Assembly (NCBI GenBank): GCA_946411525.1
Contig: CAMKEI010000022.1
Coordinates: 1-35,188, forward strand
DNA: 35,188 nt
Source of the DNA: an uncultured Clostridia bacterium
Lineage (GTDB): Bacteria > Bacillota > Clostridia > Christensenellales > Aristaeellaceae
Direction of reading: 5' to 3'
Shown piece by piece: positions 1 through 8,417 of this stretch (positions are counted from its first letter, which is position 1; each line of letters begins with the position of its first letter). Under the pieces are notes generated by a model, which worked only from the letters and a program-made list of their open reading frames with translations, was not told where the DNA came from and made no database searches. Both the position numbers and the translations under genes were made by a program.

Positions 1-301
1 TGCCGCCGATCCCTTTCCGCTGGTATTTCTTCAGCACGCTGAAATCGACGATCATCGGCCAGCCTTTCCCCTTGAACGGACCTTCATGTACGGTCAGATA
101 CAGATACACGGCACCGGCGGGATGTCCCCGGTATTCCGCTGTCAGGGCAATGCATTTCCCTTCGGCCTGTTCCCTCATCCGCATCCGGTAGTATTCAACA
201 TTCGGATGCCACCCCTGAGCCGTGTATTCATCAAAAAAGATCTGCGCGTCCGGCTCTTCCATATTACGGATGAGCACTTCTCCGTCATTGTAATAAACCA
301 T
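1..301 (-). CDS. GNAT-family N-acetyltransferase, C-terminus cut off by window edge
   Basis: About the first 100 residues of a protein that runs off the window. The visible part ends in KKYQRKGIGG, the beginning of the GNAT acetyl-CoA pyrophosphate-binding loop (R/QxxGxG/A), preceded by a strand (GWPMIVDFSVL) as expected for GNAT motif A. The family transfers acetyl from acetyl-CoA to amines or protein N-termini; the substrate cannot be told. The ATG at 301 is chosen because AAGGAGA lies 9 nt upstream. An in-frame ATG at 310 directly abuts that Shine-Dalgarno and is less likely. It is the last visible gene of a minus-strand run that begins at 5269, 77 bp after the methyltransferase stop. Confidence 0.8.
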   Translation of the reverse strand, partial: MVYYNDGEVLIRNMEEPDAQIFFDEYTAQGWHPNVEYYRMRMREQAEGKCIALTAEYRGHPAGAVYLYLTVHEGPFKGKGWPMIVDFSVLKKYQRKGIGG

Positions 302-378
302 ATCTTTCATTCTCCTTTATACTGTCGTTAATCCGGGGAACTGCCTGTCCGCAATTTGGAAGGACCCCTCAAAAGCCG

Positions 379-1308
379 TTAGATCTCCCCGATCGCCAGC
401 AGGTTATCTTTTCCCATACCGCAGACGTACGGGTTGGAATCAAACCGGTAGCAGAAATCCAGAAAATCTTTCTTCTGCGCCGGATCTGTCATGATCTTCG
501 TCAGGATCTCCCGCGGGGTTGTCCTCCCGTAGGCGCCGGGACCCGACATCCGGATGTCCTTCACGCCGTATCCCTTCAGGATACCTTCCAGTTCATCCGG
601 CATGAAGGTATAGGTAATGCACCACGGCGCGCCGCCCTGCTCATACTGGGCGATCTCCTCCTCGCCGCCCATCAGGCCGTCGGAAAGAAGCTTTTCAGCA
701 GCCTGTTGACTGAACGAGAACCCGCCGATCATCTGCTCCTTATTCTCGACGCACCATTGTACAAAAGGATCGTCGGTCTCCTCATCCAGGATAAACTGGT
801 TCTTCTGAATCGGATTGGCCAGGTAAGGCAGTGACCCGAGCCGGCTGGAAACGCTGAATGCGATCCGTTTTCCTGCAATCCGCACCAGTTCGCCGATTAC
901 CCTGTTCTGGTTGGGCCACGTATAGGAGATCGGCGCGTCAAAGGACATCACCAGGTCAAACTCCCGGTCTGCATATGCGCTCAGGTCTTCCAGGGCGCCT
1001 TTCACGAAGGTGATCCGGTCAAGCACACCTTCCTTTTCCGCCAGTTCCCGGGCTTTGTCGATCATCGGTTTGGAAATGTCAAAGTGCGTGACCCGGCAGC
1101 CCTGCTTTGCCAGCAGGATCGAAAAACGCCCGCAGCCCGCGCCGCCGTCGAAGACGGTGTAAATCCCGTCCAGGTTCTCCAGCAGTTTCCGCTGGATGTG
1201 GTCCTTCTGGATGATGTCGTCGATATAGGTCGCTTCCCGGCGGCTCTCCAGTTCTCCCTTGTCCGGGAGATTCCACTGCCGCTCCGAGATTTTCCGGCTG
1301 TAATCCAT
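379..1308 (-). CDS. class I SAM-dependent methyltransferase
   Basis: A 309-residue cytoplasmic protein with a Rossmann-type methyltransferase fold. Motif I is VFDGGAGCGRFS (about residues 52-63). The acidic residue after strand 2 is in THFDIS (about 74-79), and the post-motif strand is FDLVMSFDAPIS. Such enzymes move a methyl group from S-adenosylmethionine to a small molecule, protein or nucleic acid. The C-terminal third has no motif that fixes the substrate. The start ATG has AGGGGAAG about 8 nt upstream. The stop of the upstream glycosidase gene is only 14 bp away, so the two are probably cotranscribed. A functional link to arabinoside breakdown is not evident. Confidence 0.85.
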   Translation of the reverse strand: MDYSRKISERQWNLPDKGELESRREATYIDDIIQKDHIQRKLLENLDGIYTVFDGGAGCGRFSILLAKQGCRVTHFDISKPMIDKARELAEKEGVLDRITFVKGALEDLSAYADREFDLVMSFDAPISYTWPNQNRVIGELVRIAGKRIAFSVSSRLGSLPYLANPIQKNQFILDEETDDPFVQWCVENKEQMIGGFSFSQQAAEKLLSDGLMGGEEEIAQYEQGGAPWCITYTFMPDELEGILKGYGVKDIRMSGPGAYGRTTPREILTKIMTDPAQKKDFLDFCYRFDSNPYVCGMGKDNLLAIGEI

Positions 1309-1322
1309 GGCAGGCTTCCCCT

Positions 1323-3770
1323 TTACTTCTTTGTCAGCTTCAGGATGTTCACCGACAGAGCGGGTGCTTCATAGGTAAACGCCCGGGAAGCGCCGGTAGC
1401 CTGAACCGTCACGTCGTGGACGTTCTCCGGCTGCTCAATGCTGTTCTCGTCCGTCGCGTTCCCCGTCAGCATGCCCACTGTATAGTCCGGCTCCACATCG
1501 CAATCCAGTGTGATTTCCACCGGTTCAGCACTGTCCGCAAAGTTCACAATCTTGACGTACACATGCTTATCGTCCACCGTTGCCACCGTGCCCATCGCCG
1601 GATAGGATGGCAGTTCCACCGTATCAATCGTTTCGCCGTTCACTTCCAGCGTCACAAAGTGACCGGACACAGTATACTTCAGATGATTGAACTCATTCTT
1701 TATTAGGCTGACCTCTTTGACTTCCGAGATGGGCTTTGGCGGAAAACTGTCCCGGGCCACATAGGACTTTCCGTCGGACAGGATCCACCGGGAAACCTCC
1801 AGGAACCGCATACTCCAGGGATCGCACGGGTTGGGATTGGTCCGGTCGTAATAGGAAAGCGGTTTGGGGGAGACCAGAATCCCCAGCGCGATATTCTTTC
1901 CTTCTTCACAGAAAACGTCCGTCTCAAAAACACCCTGCCGGCATTCCAGATCGTCTCCCAGCGTGACCAGCGGATAGATTTTGAAGGGGAATTCGGGCAT
2001 GTCCGGATTCAGTTTCCGGAAAACGGTAATCTCATTTCCTTTTGTCTCCGATCCTGCCATGATATGGCGGGACGGGACGACAGGCTTCCCGTTCCATACC
2101 GGGTTCCGGTACCGGAGGCCGTCGTCCCCGGACAGTGCCGGTAAACCGTGAATATCGTAATGAATCTTACCGACTGTTTCCTTGGAAGCTGCCACCCGGC
2201 TGCCCCGGCTGCCGCCGAAAAGCCGCCAGGCGTAATAGGTCGGGATCGCGAAACTCCGGCTGTTGTCATAGATGATCAGGTTCGGGAACCAGGATCCGTA
2301 GCGTACATGCTGGAACAGCGGTGCGTAGGATGCCAGCTTCACCTTGTCCTGGTTGCGCTCAAAGCCCACCATGAACATTGCCTCGGCGACCGCCGCCCGG
2401 AGCTGGCCTTCATAGGTCTGATTGACCGAGAATTCCCCGACGAACACGTCCGCGTCCTGCCGGTCATAATGGTCATAATGGGTAATGCCTTCCGCGAAAA
2501 ACTCCGGCATGTTATAGTAGTGGTCGTCCGCGATGTCCGCTTCCAGCCTGCGGGTCCTTCCGCGGTCGTTCGTAATGATGGTCAGCTTCGGATATCGTTC
2601 CAGCACAGCCTGTTTCACCAGGTCAAACCGCCGTTCGTATTCAGGGCCCCAGTTCTCGTTTCCGATCTCCAGGTAATCCAGCCGGAACGGCGCTTCATGG
2701 CCCATTCGCGCGCGCACGGCGCCCCAGCGGGAATCCGCCGGGCCCAGCGCGTACTCCAGCGCACCAAGGATATCCTCCAGCATGTCCGCCTGCTCTTCTT
2801 CGTTGAAATACCTGGGATTTCTGCCCTGGCAGGTCATTCCGCAGTTGCAGACGTACAGCGGCGCCACGCCCAGGTCCTCGCACAGCTGCAGGTATTCATG
2901 AAATCCCAGCCCGTTGGTCGCCCGGTAATGCCACAGCAGCCAATGGGACGGACGTTCCCAGACGGGGCCGACCATGTTGCGGAAATACCATACGGTCTCC
3001 ATCGAGAAACCTTCCACGATGCATCCGCCGGGAAAGCGCATGAACGCGGGATGGATATCCCGGAGCTTTTCCGCCAGGTCCTTCCGGAGTCCGTGGCCCA
3101 TAAAGGTCTCCGCGGGCATGAGAGACATGAATCCGAACCGGACCGTCGCTTCCTTCGCGCTGCTGATGCGGAACTCCACGCCGCCCGTAGTCATCCCGGC
3201 GGTAAGCGTCGCGTCATACCGGGCCCAGTCCCCGGACCGGACGGTAATCTCTGCAGATGCGGATACCTGTCCCTGCTCCTCAGCGGTCAGCGTCAGCACG
3301 GTATCCCGGTCTGCCCGGGCAAACATATAGAAACGATACGTTTTCCCCTTCTCCTGCGGAATCCCGCCGTAGCCGGTATTCCGGATATGACCGCCAGCTT
3401 GGAAATCCACCCGGAAGGACACTTTCCGCTTCGGGTTCAGCACGTTCTCCGGATCCAGGGTCATCTCCGCCCGGTCGGCGTACCAGGCCGGAACCGGCGT
3501 GGGGACGATCCTGTTGTCCCTGACCCACTGGGTCATTCCTTCCCCGTTGTTGAACTCCTCGATCCATCCCGTGGGAGATACGAACGTTTTGCCGCCGTCC
3601 TCCGAAATGCAGCCTTCGGGCATCAGGGAATCCTCGAAGGAACGGTTGCGAAGCATTTCGGGATAGAGTCCGCCGTCCCCTGCCCGGCTGATATCCTCGA
3701 AAAAGAGGCCGTAAAGATCAGGCGCCACGGGAAAACGCGTTTCTTTTGTCCGGATATTCATTCTGCTCAT
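1323..3770 (-). CDS. GH51 alpha-L-arabinofuranosidase with internal carbohydrate-binding-like domain
   Basis: A large (about 815 aa) glycoside hydrolase of family GH51, which removes terminal alpha-L-arabinofuranosyl units from arabinan or arabinoxylan. The N-terminal signature GLFFEDISRAGDGGLYPEM is followed by a beta-rich region (about residues 60-220) resembling a CBM4/9-type jelly roll, then the (beta/alpha)8 barrel. The acid/base Glu lies in LEIGNENWG (about 372) and the nucleophile Glu in VFVGEFSV (about 446). A C-terminal beta-sandwich follows. No signal peptide is visible, so it probably acts on imported oligosaccharides. ATG 3770 is preferred because GGAGG lies 7 nt upstream; the in-frame ATG at 3776 is too close to that site. 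It is 29 bp downstream of a GNAT gene in the same run. The GH10 gene at the other window end suggests arabinoxylan use. Confidence 0.93.
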   Translation of the reverse strand: MSRMNIRTKETRFPVAPDLYGLFFEDISRAGDGGLYPEMLRNRSFEDSLMPEGCISEDGGKTFVSPTGWIEEFNNGEGMTQWVRDNRIVPTPVPAWYADRAEMTLDPENVLNPKRKVSFRVDFQAGGHIRNTGYGGIPQEKGKTYRFYMFARADRDTVLTLTAEEQGQVSASAEITVRSGDWARYDATLTAGMTTGGVEFRISSAKEATVRFGFMSLMPAETFMGHGLRKDLAEKLRDIHPAFMRFPGGCIVEGFSMETVWYFRNMVGPVWERPSHWLLWHYRATNGLGFHEYLQLCEDLGVAPLYVCNCGMTCQGRNPRYFNEEEQADMLEDILGALEYALGPADSRWGAVRARMGHEAPFRLDYLEIGNENWGPEYERRFDLVKQAVLERYPKLTIITNDRGRTRRLEADIADDHYYNMPEFFAEGITHYDHYDRQDADVFVGEFSVNQTYEGQLRAAVAEAMFMVGFERNQDKVKLASYAPLFQHVRYGSWFPNLIIYDNSRSFAIPTYYAWRLFGGSRGSRVAASKETVGKIHYDIHGLPALSGDDGLRYRNPVWNGKPVVPSRHIMAGSETKGNEITVFRKLNPDMPEFPFKIYPLVTLGDDLECRQGVFETDVFCEEGKNIALGILVSPKPLSYYDRTNPNPCDPWSMRFLEVSRWILSDGKSYVARDSFPPKPISEVKEVSLIKNEFNHLKYTVSGHFVTLEVNGETIDTVELPSYPAMGTVATVDDKHVYVKIVNFADSAEPVEITLDCDVEPDYTVGMLTGNATDENSIEQPENVHDVTVQATGASRAFTYEAPALSVNILKLTKK

Positions 3771-3799
3771 GGTCATTCCTCCGTTCGTTCAGATCTGTT

Positions 3800-4327
3800 T
3801 CAGTCAGTGTTGCCTGCTCTGCCCTGATTCGGAATCCGGACAAAGTAATGGCTTTCGTCCTGCCCGACAATACGTCCGCCGTTGTTCAGCATCACATGCA
3901 GGGACGCCGGATTGTCCAGGTTGACCCGCAGGTAAATCTCTTCTTCCGGCACGATGCGGTGCGCTTCCTCCAGGGTCAGGCGAAGCCCTTCCGTTCCGTA
4001 ACCTTTCCCGCGGAACGGTTTGGCAATGAAATAGCCGATATGCCCGGCGCCGGTCCGCAGGGATTCGCACAGGTAATGGCGGATCCGGAACTGGCCGATA
4101 ATCTCATCGTCCTTCCAGAGAAAAAGGAATGTCTCCGGTACATAACCTTCCGGAAGGTTCTTTCCTTCCATGAACTTCATCATGGCGGGAAAGGCCCTGT
4201 GCTCAAAGTCATCCCGGGAAATTCCGTGAAAGGAATTGGTCAGGCCGTTCTCGTCCTCCGGCATATCCCGGACAAACTGCCATTCCTTTTCCATATCTTC
4301 CGCGTTGAGTTTTTTGAGATACAGCAT
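3800..4327 (-). CDS. GNAT-family N-acetyltransferase
   Basis: A 175-residue single-domain GNAT protein. Motif A is IAKPFRGKGYGTEGLRL (about residues 104-120), holding the RxxGxG acetyl-CoA loop. The C-terminal motif B region reads LRVNLDNPASLHVMLNNGG, typical of RimI-like and small-molecule acetyltransferases in which a conserved Asn precedes the last helix. Substrate unknown. The start is well supported: AAGGAG lies 8 nt before the ATG. Its 12 bp spacing to the upstream double-GNAT gene and short gap to the glycosidase gene indicate one transcription unit. No internal terminator was seen. Confidence 0.9.
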   Translation of the reverse strand: MLYLKKLNAEDMEKEWQFVRDMPEDENGLTNSFHGISRDDFEHRAFPAMMKFMEGKNLPEGYVPETFLFLWKDDEIIGQFRIRHYLCESLRTGAGHIGYFIAKPFRGKGYGTEGLRLTLEEAHRIVPEEEIYLRVNLDNPASLHVMLNNGGRIVGQDESHYFVRIPNQGRAGNTD

Positions 4328-4339
4328 AGCTACCGCTCC

Positions 4340-5269
4340 TTATAAAGCTTTTCCCAGGATCAGTTCCCTGGGCTGCTCATGACCGGGAAACGGCAGATTC
4401 AGTTCACCGCAGTCCCGATAGCCGACGGCCCGGTAAAAATGCTGGGCTTCTTCATCTTCCTGGGTAGAAGTCAGGACCAGGCCGTATCCTCTTGCTCTCA
4501 TATCCTTCTCCCAGTACTCCATCAGGATCTGGCCGTATCCCTGGCGCTGTTTCTCTTTCCTGACATACAGGAGCGTACAGAAAGGGATGCTGTCCCAAAA
4601 CAGGGAATAGCGGAGAACAGCAATCGGCTGATCGTCCAATGTCAGCACATACCCCATCTGATCCCGTACCTTGCGGTCAAACTCCGCCTCGCTCAAATGC
4701 CGGTCCAGTGAGAACCAGAATGCCCGGTCCGCTTCTGTCGCATAGTGAACAGATACCTGCGCCCCGTTTGCTCTTTCCAGGTCAATCTCCATATACCCGC
4801 AGGTAAACGGAAAAAAGTCGAATTTCTCTGTGCCTGTGTGGACCGCGCCGTTTCGCTCATACCACTTTCGCAGGACGGTGTTTTCCTCCACAATGCTAAG
4901 CTTCATTTCGCCGCAGTTCTGTTCCCTGGCCATCTGCATAGAGTGTTTCAGCAGCGCGCTGCCGATGCGCCTGTGCCGGTATTCCGGCAGCACGGAAAGG
5001 CTGCCCAGTTCGCAGGTTCCGTCGCCGTTCAGGCGCAGGGAATAGTACCCGCAGATCCGGCCATCCTCCTCGTCCAGGTACATAAGCCTGTGCTCATTGT
5101 CCATTTGCCACATCAGTCTTTCTTTCGTCGTGGCAAAGGCCGTGAACCGGGGCGCGTTCTCCTCGGTAAAACCGAATTCATCCGCCACCGTCTGAAAACT
5201 GGTCCGGATCACTTTCACACATTCGGGCAGATCCGCCCGTTTCACTTGCCTGATCATATACATCACCAT
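4340..5269 (-). CDS. tandem two-domain GNAT acetyltransferase
   Basis: A 309-residue protein with two GNAT domains. The first has its acetyl-CoA loop in PEYRHRRIGSALLKHSM (about residues 94-110) and the second in KEKQRQGYGQILMEYWE (about 238-254). Such tandem GNATs usually keep one catalytic and one degenerate copy; both loops here look intact. Substrate unknown. The start is uncertain, since several in-frame ATG/GTG codons occur in the first five positions (MVMYMI) with only a weak GAGA upstream. It appears to be the promoter-proximal gene of the 5269-to-1 run, but no clear promoter was seen in the 141 bp between it and the end of the MutS2-type gene. Confidence 0.88.
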   Translation of the reverse strand: MVMYMIRQVKRADLPECVKVIRTSFQTVADEFGFTEENAPRFTAFATTKERLMWQMDNEHRLMYLDEEDGRICGYYSLRLNGDGTCELGSLSVLPEYRHRRIGSALLKHSMQMAREQNCGEMKLSIVEENTVLRKWYERNGAVHTGTEKFDFFPFTCGYMEIDLERANGAQVSVHYATEADRAFWFSLDRHLSEAEFDRKVRDQMGYVLTLDDQPIAVLRYSLFWDSIPFCTLLYVRKEKQRQGYGQILMEYWEKDMRARGYGLVLTSTQEDEEAQHFYRAVGYRDCGELNLPFPGHEQPRELILGKAL

Positions 5270-5410
5270 CTCTGCAGGATTGTCATCATTTTATCTTTTT
5301 TGAACATACATGTAAACGAAATTCAGAATCTGTTCCAGTCCTTTGGACAGGAATTCCCTGTCCCGGACTGCAAACGGATGGCCTGTATTTTTCACATCTG
5401 TCCATGCTGG

Positions 5411-7318
5411 TCATTCCTCCTTATTTCCTTCCTTCAGCACGATCACGGCGTCCCGGTCAAATTTGCGGTCCATGGTATGGGCTGCCTTCCGGTTAGCCAC
5501 GGTGTCGAATATGATTGAGAAATCATAGTCCGGCGGGTAAAGCTCGGCAGCCGGCACCAGCAGCTTCAGGCGGTTGTGCTTTACCGTTATTTTCCGCCCC
5601 TGGAACTGGATCACCACGTTGCCCTCGTCGTCCGCGGGCTGATAGACGATCGCATTCTTTTTGTCCGGCAGCAGTATCACGCTGTCGCCCACGGCAAACC
5701 GTTCGAACGTTCCTTCCGTTTTTGTGGACAGGCGCTGCAGCCGGCCCGCGGGGATACGCATCGGTTTCCGGACCGGTTCAGGTTCTGTGTCCGGTCCGTG
5801 GTCGGCCACCTGCCTGGCCCGGAAAAGCAGGCCCTCGTCCATGCCAAGACGGCGCGCGATCTCAATCGCGCAGCTTTCCCCGCTCATGCCCAGCTCCAGA
5901 TGGTACAGCGGCATCAGGGAAGCCTGGTCAAAAGCCATCCGTGCAGAGATCACATGATCCGTCTGTTCAGCCCATTGCTTGATCTGCGGATCATGGGTCG
6001 TCACCATGAAGAAGCAGCCGCGTCGGAGCAGTTCTTCAAGGATCGCCGCGGCAAGGCCGGAGCCCTCCGCCGGATCCGTCCCGCTGCCCAGTTCATCAAG
6101 CAGCACCAGGCTGTCCCGGCTGCATTCCCCCAGGATGCGGATCACGTTGGTCATATGCCCGGAGAAGGTAGACAGGTTCTGGCTGATGCTCTGGCTGTCG
6201 CCGATGTCGCACAGCACCCGGTCCATGAGGCCGATCACGGTTCCTTCCCCGCAGGGGATATGAAGCCCGCTCTGCGCCATCAGGGTCAGCAGGCCCACCG
6301 TCTTCAGGCAGACGGTCTTTCCGCCGGTATTCGGCCCGGTTACGGCAATGCCGCAGTCCGGCAGGGTCAGTTCCAGGTTCAGCGGCACGCAGGTTTCCCG
6401 GTCCAGCAGCGGATGCCGGGCGTTCACCAGGCGGATCCGGCGCTCCCCGGTCAGTTCCGCCGGCCGCGCGCCTATCTCCATGCTCAGCTTCGCCCGGGCG
6501 AAAAGCATATCCAGGTCCGTCATCACCCGGATCGCGTCGCGCAGCGCCCTCTCTTCGGAAGCGACCCGGTCACTGAGTTCCCAGAGAACCCGGCGTTCCT
6601 CCGTGTCGATACCGATCAGCAGCGTTTCCAGAGCCTGCCGCGCAGATTGTACGGCGGACGGTTCCATGAAGACGGTGCCGCCCTTGCCTGAGGTATCGAT
6701 CACATGTCCCGGGAATGTGCTCTGGAAACGTTTCTGCACCGGAATGACGAAGATCCCGTTCCGTTGGGTGATATAGCTGTCGGCCAGCTCCTTTTTGTGG
6801 TGAAGAAGGATCTGATTGAGTTTTTCACGGATTCCCTGTTCTATGTGTTCCCGCTGCCGGCGCAGGTTCCGGAGCGCCGGCGAGGCGTCGTCCAGGACGG
6901 TGTCTTCCCGGACGGACCGTTCGATTTCGCTTTGCAGGCCGTCCAGGTCCGGCAGTTCCGTATGCCAGGACGCAATACCGGCGCTCCAGATCTGCGCGCC
7001 TTGAAGATAGCGGCGAAGCCGCTGTACCGTCGAGCAGAACCGTGCGACGGAGGTCAGCTGGGCAGGCAGAAGCATGCCGCCCTGCGCTGCCTGGATCAGG
7101 CCCGTGTCCGCTCCTTCCGTTTCCGCCAGTGGCGGAGTGCCTGTGTTTTCCATCACACGAAGCGCGGCGGTCGTTTCCTCCATGCGGGCTTTGCAGAGTC
7201 CCTCGCTGAGGATCGGTTCCGTTTCCGCCAGACGCCGTTTCGCGGCCTGCGAGACTGCCTGTTCCTGAAGTTGTTGAATGATCCGGCCAAACCCGAGCGT
7301 TATCATATCCTGTGTCAT
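5411..7318 (-). CDS. mutS2: MutS2-type ATPase lacking the Smr domain
   Basis: A 635-residue MutS-superfamily protein with the MutS2 layout: core/lever region, coiled clamp, then the ABC-type ATPase. Walker A is GPNTGGKT (about 328-335). Walker B is LVLLDELGSGTDP with D408/E409, and STFSGHM is the signature loop. A KOW-like segment follows (FAVGDSVILLP to KHNRLKLL, about 541-587). Full MutS2 proteins are near 780 aa and end in an Smr domain. Here the tail is only about 50 residues (NRKAAHTMDRKF) and has no Smr motif. Known MutS2 proteins suppress recombination and, in Bacillus, split stalled ribosomes. The start at 7318 has GAGG about 7 nt upstream; an in-frame start at 7375 would add 19 unconserved residues. 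It is preceded by its own promoter and a structured leader, with ylmH upstream. Confidence 0.9.
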   Translation of the reverse strand: MTQDMITLGFGRIIQQLQEQAVSQAAKRRLAETEPILSEGLCKARMEETTAALRVMENTGTPPLAETEGADTGLIQAAQGGMLLPAQLTSVARFCSTVQRLRRYLQGAQIWSAGIASWHTELPDLDGLQSEIERSVREDTVLDDASPALRNLRRQREHIEQGIREKLNQILLHHKKELADSYITQRNGIFVIPVQKRFQSTFPGHVIDTSGKGGTVFMEPSAVQSARQALETLLIGIDTEERRVLWELSDRVASEERALRDAIRVMTDLDMLFARAKLSMEIGARPAELTGERRIRLVNARHPLLDRETCVPLNLELTLPDCGIAVTGPNTGGKTVCLKTVGLLTLMAQSGLHIPCGEGTVIGLMDRVLCDIGDSQSISQNLSTFSGHMTNVIRILGECSRDSLVLLDELGSGTDPAEGSGLAAAILEELLRRGCFFMVTTHDPQIKQWAEQTDHVISARMAFDQASLMPLYHLELGMSGESCAIEIARRLGMDEGLLFRARQVADHGPDTEPEPVRKPMRIPAGRLQRLSTKTEGTFERFAVGDSVILLPDKKNAIVYQPADDEGNVVIQFQGRKITVKHNRLKLLVPAAELYPPDYDFSIIFDTVANRKAAHTMDRKFDRDAVIVLKEGNKEE

Positions 7319-7546
7319 GTTATCCCTCTGTTCGTTTAATGATGGACATGAACAGAGTATCGGAGAATGCGGCACAGGAAAAAAGCATACAAAAAAGTGC
7401 CCGGTTACGATCCGTACCGCGTCATGGCGTCAGCAAACAAGCGGTCATGTCACCGCTCCTTTTGTTCAACCATGTTCCCCGTTACAGGACCGTCTCCAAA
7501 CACTACCTCCCAGAGCTTACCCGCTTCTGTCGGGACTCTCTGTATC
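7319..7546 (-). promoter_or_regulatory. structured leader of the mutS2-type gene with two overlapping mini-ORFs
   Basis: The stretch between the 7551-7579 promoter and the MutS2-type start would be a leader of about 225 nt. It shows a stem pairing CCCG with CGGG inside AGAG/CTCT, and a second stem AGCGGT/ACCGCT extended by AACAA/TTGTT. A mini-ORF at 7448-7422 (MTACLLTP) has AAAGGAG 7 nt before its ATG. Its stop overlaps, as ATGA, a second mini-ORF at 7425-7405 (MTRYGS). A small hairpin (CGGTACG/CGTAACCG) then stands 6 nt before a T6 run, a weak terminator candidate. I recognise no known riboswitch class. It may be an attenuator or a separate small RNA. Confidence 0.4.
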
Positions 7547-7550
7547 TGTG

Positions 7551-7579
7551 ATTATAATTTCGTAAGGATCTCCTGTCAA
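7551..7579 (-). promoter_or_regulatory. consensus sigma-A promoter for the mutS2 leader
   Basis: On the minus strand TTGACA (7579-7574) and TATAAT (7556-7551) are separated by exactly 17 bp, a full match to the housekeeping consensus. It starts 5 bp after the ylmH stop codon, so the MutS2-type gene can be transcribed independently of ylmH. Confidence 0.85.
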
Positions 7580-7583
7580 CCGG

Positions 7584-8336
7584 TCAGATCAGCTTCCGGA
7601 GCCTGACCTGATACCGGTTTTTCCTGGTTTCGTATTCGATCCCGTCGTATACGGCCTTGCCGAACCCACGCACAGAGAAGATGTCTCCTTCCTTCAGCCG
7701 GAAGCTTCGGTCCGTAATCATCCGCCCGTTCACATAGACTTTTTCGGCGGCGAACAGCCTGTCCGCCTGGCCCCGCGACAGGCCCGAAAAAGCAGCGATC
7801 ACCGCGTCCAGGCGTTCCGATGCCACGTTCACCCGGAGTGGCGCGTATCTTGGCTGAAGCGCCTGGATATCCGCTGTTGTTACTGCTGCGGTCACGGTTG
7901 TCCTGCGCACCTGCGTCAGGGAGGATACCAGCAGATCCGCCGCGGAACTCAGGCAAAAAAAACAGGCGCATTTGTCCCGGATCAGGATGTCGCCGATCAG
8001 GCTGCGCTCGATCCCCATGCCGAGAATCGCCCCGAGAAAATCCCGATGGCTCAGTTCCTCCGCGTACTTCTCTGATTTCGGCGTCACGGCAATCACAGTG
8101 ACCGGTGGCTCGGGCGGACCCATTTCCGCTTCGTTCCCGGCCGCCAGGATCTTCCGTTCTGCGTTCTCGTATCCGCCGGTCAGGCGGAAGGAAAAACCGG
8201 CGGCTTCCCTGCTGCGCAGCAGGTCGTCCTGTTCCGCCGGGGACAGGAAACCGGAGTACTGCCAGGTTCCTGTCTTTTCGCTCTTCCGGCAGAGATCCAC
8301 CAGATGCCGGAGCGTTATGTCGTTTACGGAATTCAT
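7584..8336 (-). CDS. ylmH: YlmH/RqcP-type S4-domain RNA-binding protein
   Basis: A 250-residue protein of the YlmH family. The central motif HRDFLGAILGMGIERSLIGD (about 97-116) is the family hallmark. The C-terminal S4 RNA-binding domain spans about 174-232 (SERLDAVIAAFSGLSRGQA, then VYVNGRMITDRSFRLKEGD). In Bacillus the homologue, RqcP, binds the stalled 50S subunit and supports RqcH-driven poly-alanine tailing in ribosome-associated quality control. Elsewhere the gene sits in the division cluster next to sepF/divIVA; here it is beside a MutS2-type gene instead. The ATG at 8336 is chosen (GGGAG 9 nt upstream). An in-frame GTG at 8390 adds 18 poor residues and overlaps a possible -10 (TAAGAT). 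Confidence 0.9.
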   Translation of the reverse strand: MNSVNDITLRHLVDLCRKSEKTGTWQYSGFLSPAEQDDLLRSREAAGFSFRLTGGYENAERKILAAGNEAEMGPPEPPVTVIAVTPKSEKYAEELSHRDFLGAILGMGIERSLIGDILIRDKCACFFCLSSAADLLVSSLTQVRRTTVTAAVTTADIQALQPRYAPLRVNVASERLDAVIAAFSGLSRGQADRLFAAEKVYVNGRMITDRSFRLKEGDIFSVRGFGKAVYDGIEYETRKNRYQVRLRKLI

Positions 8337-8417
8337 GCTCTTGCTCCCAATCTTCAGGGATCCCGGTCCCTGTTTTCCCAATCTTAGCACGGATTTTTCA
8401 CTTCCGGAAGCGTATCT

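Noticed and set aside
2148-3827. Long open frame (559 codons) on the plus strand opposite the arabinofuranosidase gene; similar long antisense frames lie at 23552-25300, 31198-33135 and 33322-34998.
   Set aside because: They mirror well-identified genes on the other strand, have no family motifs, and arise from the GC-rich third-codon bias.
5286-5405. A 39-codon ORF (MDRCEKYRPSV start) with AAGGAGG 10 nt upstream, directly after the MutS2-type stop; a second frame of the same stretch reads GHPFAVRDREFLSK.
   Set aside because: The Shine-Dalgarno lies inside the MutS2 C-terminus (KEE codons) and could be chance. Composition is not protein-like and two frames look equally possible. It may be a gene remnant, but there is no homologue to decide.
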